Positions 59,805-64,000 of a stretch of DNA of 64,000 nt are shown here, in pieces. Made by a program: the position numbers and the translations under genes. Within the stretch, counting starts at the first letter, position 1; every line of letters begins with the position of its first letter. The notes beneath the pieces were generated by a model. The model searched no databases. It was not told the DNA's origin and saw nothing but the letters and a program-made list of their open reading frames with translations. Source of the DNA: Terebella lapidaria (Eukaryota > Annelida > Polychaeta > Terebellida > Terebellidae); the NCBI GenBank assembly GCA_949152475.1, contig OX424556.1, positions 12,086,664-12,150,663 on the forward strand, read 5' to 3'.

Positions 59805-62800
59805 GGATTTTCAAGAAACTCAGCATGAATATTGGTGTTTTTCTGTATCACTCTGTATGTTGAACAGAATGTTATCTTATAAATAGTATGTAACATTTTC
59901 ACTGGTTCTATAAATTGAGTTCATCAATGCAGTTAGAATCACGCAGATGACTGATCATGTCCATGATGAGTTGCATCGACAGGGGCTTTTTCCAAAGACA
60001 TTGTCATAATTCATGACATGAAGGGAAGGAAACTAATCTCCACAGAGGATAGAATGCAGTTTAGATTTCTTGATATCGAATACAGGACCAGGATCAACGA
60101 ACACATACATCTTATATGCGGTTGGTGAAATAGAGACATTTATTGATCGATTGATTGATGAGATGCGGGGCTTGTTCTGTGGGTATCCAGGAACTATAAG
60201 CTCTCCTGTCACTGTTGACGGCGTTGATGCATCTCCCAATCCCATATCACCCTGTAGCCTAAATATTTTATTAGAGACGAAATATCATTATTGATCAGCC
60301 AGTGCCTCCCATCAGTGTCAGTGATAGATGTTCCAGGCTTGAATGATTTTGTTGTATGGAGTAAAAGTGTTAGCGAATAACACAATAACATAATTTCTTA
60401 CCAAATCTACATCCCCGAAATGCTGTTCACAAAATTGGGATATTAATCCTTGCTAAATCCCAAACATCACTCATAATGTCAATATCTTTTACGATAACAA
60501 TAAATATGTCGTAAAAGTAGAAATGGATACCGAAATGGATATCGTCTGGCTATATCTGATGTAGGTATTCACCAAATCTAGGGTTATTCAAGGATATGAC
60601 ATCATCAATATACCTGTGGGTAAAATTGAACGAACTGGCCAATCGTTTATCTCCTCGTTTCATAAGATTTTGGATGAACTCAGCTTCATATGAGTATAGG
60701 GACAAGTCCACTAATAGTGGTGCACAATTGGTACCCATAGGGATACCAACTGTAGTGTACAGTGTGGCATAGTCATATGTTCGAATGTTGTTGACAGTGG
60801 AAAATGAATTAGATTTAAGGTTATGTATTAACTCTTTGGAGTTCTTCAATATCCACATTTGGTTTATACCATTTCTGGCATAAGCCATGTCACAATATTT
60901 CTGGAGCCCTACCTTCACTGCAGATAACAGTTTGGTTAGGAGTGATGATCTTCCCAAACGTGTTATTACGTCTTCCTGTCGAGTATAGTGTAGCCTATGC
61001 TACACAATGTATCATCAATTGTGATATACACTGGATTTTCAATAAACTCAGCATGAATATTGGTGTTTTTCTGTATCACTCTGTATGTTGAACAGAATGT
61101 TATCTTATAAATAGTATGTAACATTTTCATTGGTTCTATAAATTGAGTTCATCAATGCAGTTAGAATCACGCAGATGACTGATCATGTCCATGATGAGTT
61201 GCATCCACAGGGGCTTTTTCCAAAGACATTGTCATAATTCATGACATGAAGGGAAGGAAACTAATCTCCACAGAGGATAGAATGCAGTTTAGATTTCTTG
61301 ATATCGAATACAGGACCAGGATCAACGAACACATACATCTTATATGCGGTTGGTGAAATAGAGACATTTATTGATCGATTGATTGATGAGATGCGGGGCT
61401 TGTTCTGTGGGTATCCAGGAACTATAAGCTCTCCTGTCACTGTTGACGGCGTTGGTGCATCTCACAATCCCATATCACCCTGTACCCTAAATATTTTATT
61501 AGAGACGAAATATCATTATTGATCAGCCAGTGCCTCCCAATAGTGTCAGTGATAGATGTTCCAGGCTTGAATGATTTTGTTGTATGGAGTAAAAGTGTTA
61601 GCGAATAACACAATAACATAATTTCTTACCAAATCTACATCCCCGAAATGCTGTTCACAAAATTGGGATATTAATCCTTGCTAAATCCCAAACATCACTC
61701 ATAATGTCAATATCTTTTACGATAACAATAAATATGTCGTAAAAGTACAAATGTATACCGAAATGGATATCGTCTGGATATATCTGATGTGGGTATTCAC
61801 CAAATCTAGGGTTATTCAAGGATATGACATCATCAATATACCTGTAGGTAAAATTGAACGAACTGGCCAATCGTTTATCTCCTCATTTCATAAGATTTTG
61901 GAGTGTGTTCTTTAACAAAATAAACTGAATTGTGATTAACCACAAGATATTCATAGCGTCTATTGCCATTCTTGTGGAAAAATTGGTTGTTGAATAATAT
62001 CCTTCAACCTCGATTTCAGCTTAGTATGAGGGATAGTAGTGTACAGTGTGGAATAGTCATATGTTCGAATGTTGTTGACAGTGGAAAATGAATTAGATTT
62101 AAAGTTATGTATTAACTCTTTGGAGTTCTTCAATATCCACATTTGGTTTATACCATTTCTGGCATAAGCCATGTCACAGTATTTCTGGAGCCCTACCTTC
62201 ACTGCAGATAACAGTTTGGTTAGGAGTGATGAAAGGGGTTTAGTGGAACACACAGCAGAACCTGCAATATAACGCTGTTTGTATGGACATTTGGGTAATT
62301 TAGGTATCCCATATAAACTAGGAAGTTCCATTTCCGTCTGACTGATATTGATATTATCAGACACCAGGACAGATTTATGGTTGTCCAGCACTTCCTTTTT
62401 AGAACATAGTACATGTGTATATGTTGGATTGCTGTATGTGCCAAAAATACCTAATTCGTCGATGAGGCATTGATAATACTATTTCTTGCAAACAAATACA
62501 ATGATGTTAGATGCCTTGTTTGCTGGTATCATGACAAAATTTCTCATGTAAACTTTGCAAATATTTAAGAACATCAGGATCTCCCAGTACTGATTTTGGG
62601 TTGTTTATTCATTGATCCTTTCAGTTTTTGTATTCTATTTCGGACACATGTCCGCACAGCCTTAATCCATTCTGACAAGGTTTCGGCCTCAACCTCCTCT
62701 CGTCTAGCCCACTTTCTTGCATAGTCTTCAACAGCATCCATTATCAATTTGAAATTGAAATTCCAGTTGAATGGTTGGGCTTCACGGTGTTTAGGACCTT

Positions 62801-63364
62801 TTGTGATAGTTGTCTCAAGATATCATTCTCGACAATGTCCAAGTCACCTGTGACTATGTGCCCAACGGGACTATACAAGTGGGGTGATAAAGTACATGAA
62901 CATGATGGTGGGTTGGCCTCGAAATCATGCACATTGAAATGTTTTAGTGCAGACTCGTGGTTGAATATCCTGGATGCAATTGGTCTGGTGTAGGTGTAGG
63001 AAATCGAAGGACTACCACGTTCTTTAAAATAAGCGGGTATATTTGATTTAACTTTTTTTATTGTGGAGGATATTGCTGGCGTTGATGGCATCTATACCCT
63101 TGTTTTCAAAGAAAAAAGTATTACCTAATTACTTTTATCAGTACAGCCATGAAATATCTACTGGACACAAGCTTTCGCATGCTTAGTCCAACAATGAATG
63201 TGTTTTTTCATCTTCAATTATTTTATTTAGTGAAATGAATGTTAACTTTTTCAGTAATAGTAATCTCTTGTGCAAAATTCCAGTGTTGGTAATTTGTTGT
63301 GCAAAATATCATCCGTTATATACTACTTCACATATACAGTGCGATTTCTCTCATACCGTATTGA

Positions 63365-64000
63365 AAATCGGATGAGAAATGCGACCTGTGGAACGTTCAG
63401 AAAATGGCTTGACCAAAGGGACGTGATGGTCGCAAATCCATTATATTAACCGAACTTTGTCCGAAGATACAAATACTATTCTCTACGCTTCTGATGTTTT
63501 GGAAATAGTATGGATATTCGTCTTTAATAAGATCGAGTTTTGGACTGAAATCGTGAAAAGTTTGATGCTGGATCTCCACTTGGTATATTAAATATGTACG
63601 GTTAGATAAGAACACTTCCGGATGTGGTTTGTGTTGTTAATATGTTTGGTCACTTTGTTTCAAATGCCAAAAAGACGAATCCTTCAATCTTCAATCTTAT
63701 CGACTGAATTTGTCAGTACAAATTGTACTTCGGTAACTGGCAGACCTATATGGCAACAATCCAATTCTAAATGAGGGATCTAATCGTATCTACAGTTGAT
63801 AACGCACTGTGATTAATTGCATTTCACATTTCAGTGATACCTCAAAGAGATAGAACGGAAATGAAGTCAACGTATACTTGACGTTAACAATCGTTATTAT
63901 AGCGTGTGAATGACTGATCATGCCCCATCCATATCAGAGGGACATTTGAAAAAGCGGTTCTTACAAAGGCAAGGCAACATTAAAACGTTATTAAAGGAAT
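63365..64000 (+). repeat. PiggyBac downstream segment, copy 2 (runs off right edge)
   Basis: Collinear with 48655-49195, with an extra stretch (about 63875-63950) absent from copy 1. The preceding transposase remnant seen at 47.5-48.6 kb is not present here; instead the Penelope-like 5' end and about 270 bp of unassigned AT-rich DNA precede it. Confidence 0.78.

Larger units (their letters stand above)
56390..63095 (-). mobile_element. Tandem array of deleted Penelope-like retroelements
   Basis: Four head-to-tail units, all coding on the minus strand: about 56390-58526, 58527-59804, 59805-60947 and 60948-63095. The last includes the 5' part: ISYTYTRPIASRIFNHE and then PPSCSCTLSPHLYSPVGH with TGDLDIVEN, a CxC-type motif region upstream of the RT. 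RT motifs are LPSLYGIPKLPKCPYKQRYI, NNIRTYDY(A/S)TLYTT, VGIPMGTNCAPLL and YIDDVISLNN. No GIY-YIG endonuclease was seen. The CxC motif upstream of the RT would fit Naiad- or Chlamys-like Penelope elements, but this is tentative. None of the four has an uninterrupted RT palm. Confidence 0.88.

Noticed and set aside
56739..61522. Repeated 74-codon plus-strand frame (four copies)
   Set aside because: It repeats because the Penelope-like unit repeats; the element codes on the minus strand, and this frame lies in its 3' region.

Overview
This window is AT-rich nuclear DNA from a multicellular animal, most likely a marine invertebrate and plausibly a lophotrochozoan such as a mollusc. That placement is inference. 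It rests on spliced genes with GT-AG introns, an ependymin-related gene, an intronless NHL-propeller paralogue family, several Penelope-like and CR1/L2-like retroelements, and many short non-autonomous DNA transposons. No prokaryotic-style operons were seen.

Host genes are few. At the left edge, on the minus strand, are the first four exons (286-1675) of a secreted protein of an ancient-looking family; the gene runs off the window. Two intronless genes on the plus strand (5438-7279 and 12554-13837) encode paralogous proteins ending in an NHL-type beta-propeller. A third, broken copy keeps only the 3' end plus 3' flank (about 29760-30545). A complete five-exon ependymin-related secreted glycoprotein gene lies at 22699-24732 (232 residues, poly(A) signal at 24770). 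Two decayed copies lie at about 36010-36635 and 47265-47470, so this was once an ependymin cluster. Two spliceable exons at 34479-35033 may encode an unrecognised cysteine-rich precursor with a dibasic RRKR site at the exon junction.

The rest is mostly repeats. A four-copy family (8251-~9010, 20422-21379, 32701-33842, 44287-45697) carries arrays of about 130 bp with AGGTCA/TGACCT half-sites, including perfect DR1 nuclear-receptor-type motifs. Inverted-repeat or foldback elements lie at 11497-12060, 19446-19773, 27131-27926, 28491-29553, 30074-30374 (hAT-like) and 41931-42225, with short GC-loop hairpins at 40776, 43581 and 48121. Retroelements include a decayed CR1-like LINE (17960-19070), a LINE nested inside another LINE (37385-40770), a Penelope-like fragment (36690-37280) and a tandem array of deleted Penelope-like copies (56390-63095). 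A 716-bp TTAA-flanked element is present twice, once inside that array. PiggyBac transposase remnants lie at 47530-48840, with a second copy of their downstream flank at the right edge.

The host genes do not form a pathway. The window records local gene-family duplication and decay (NHL, ependymin) combined with successive layers of transposon insertion.
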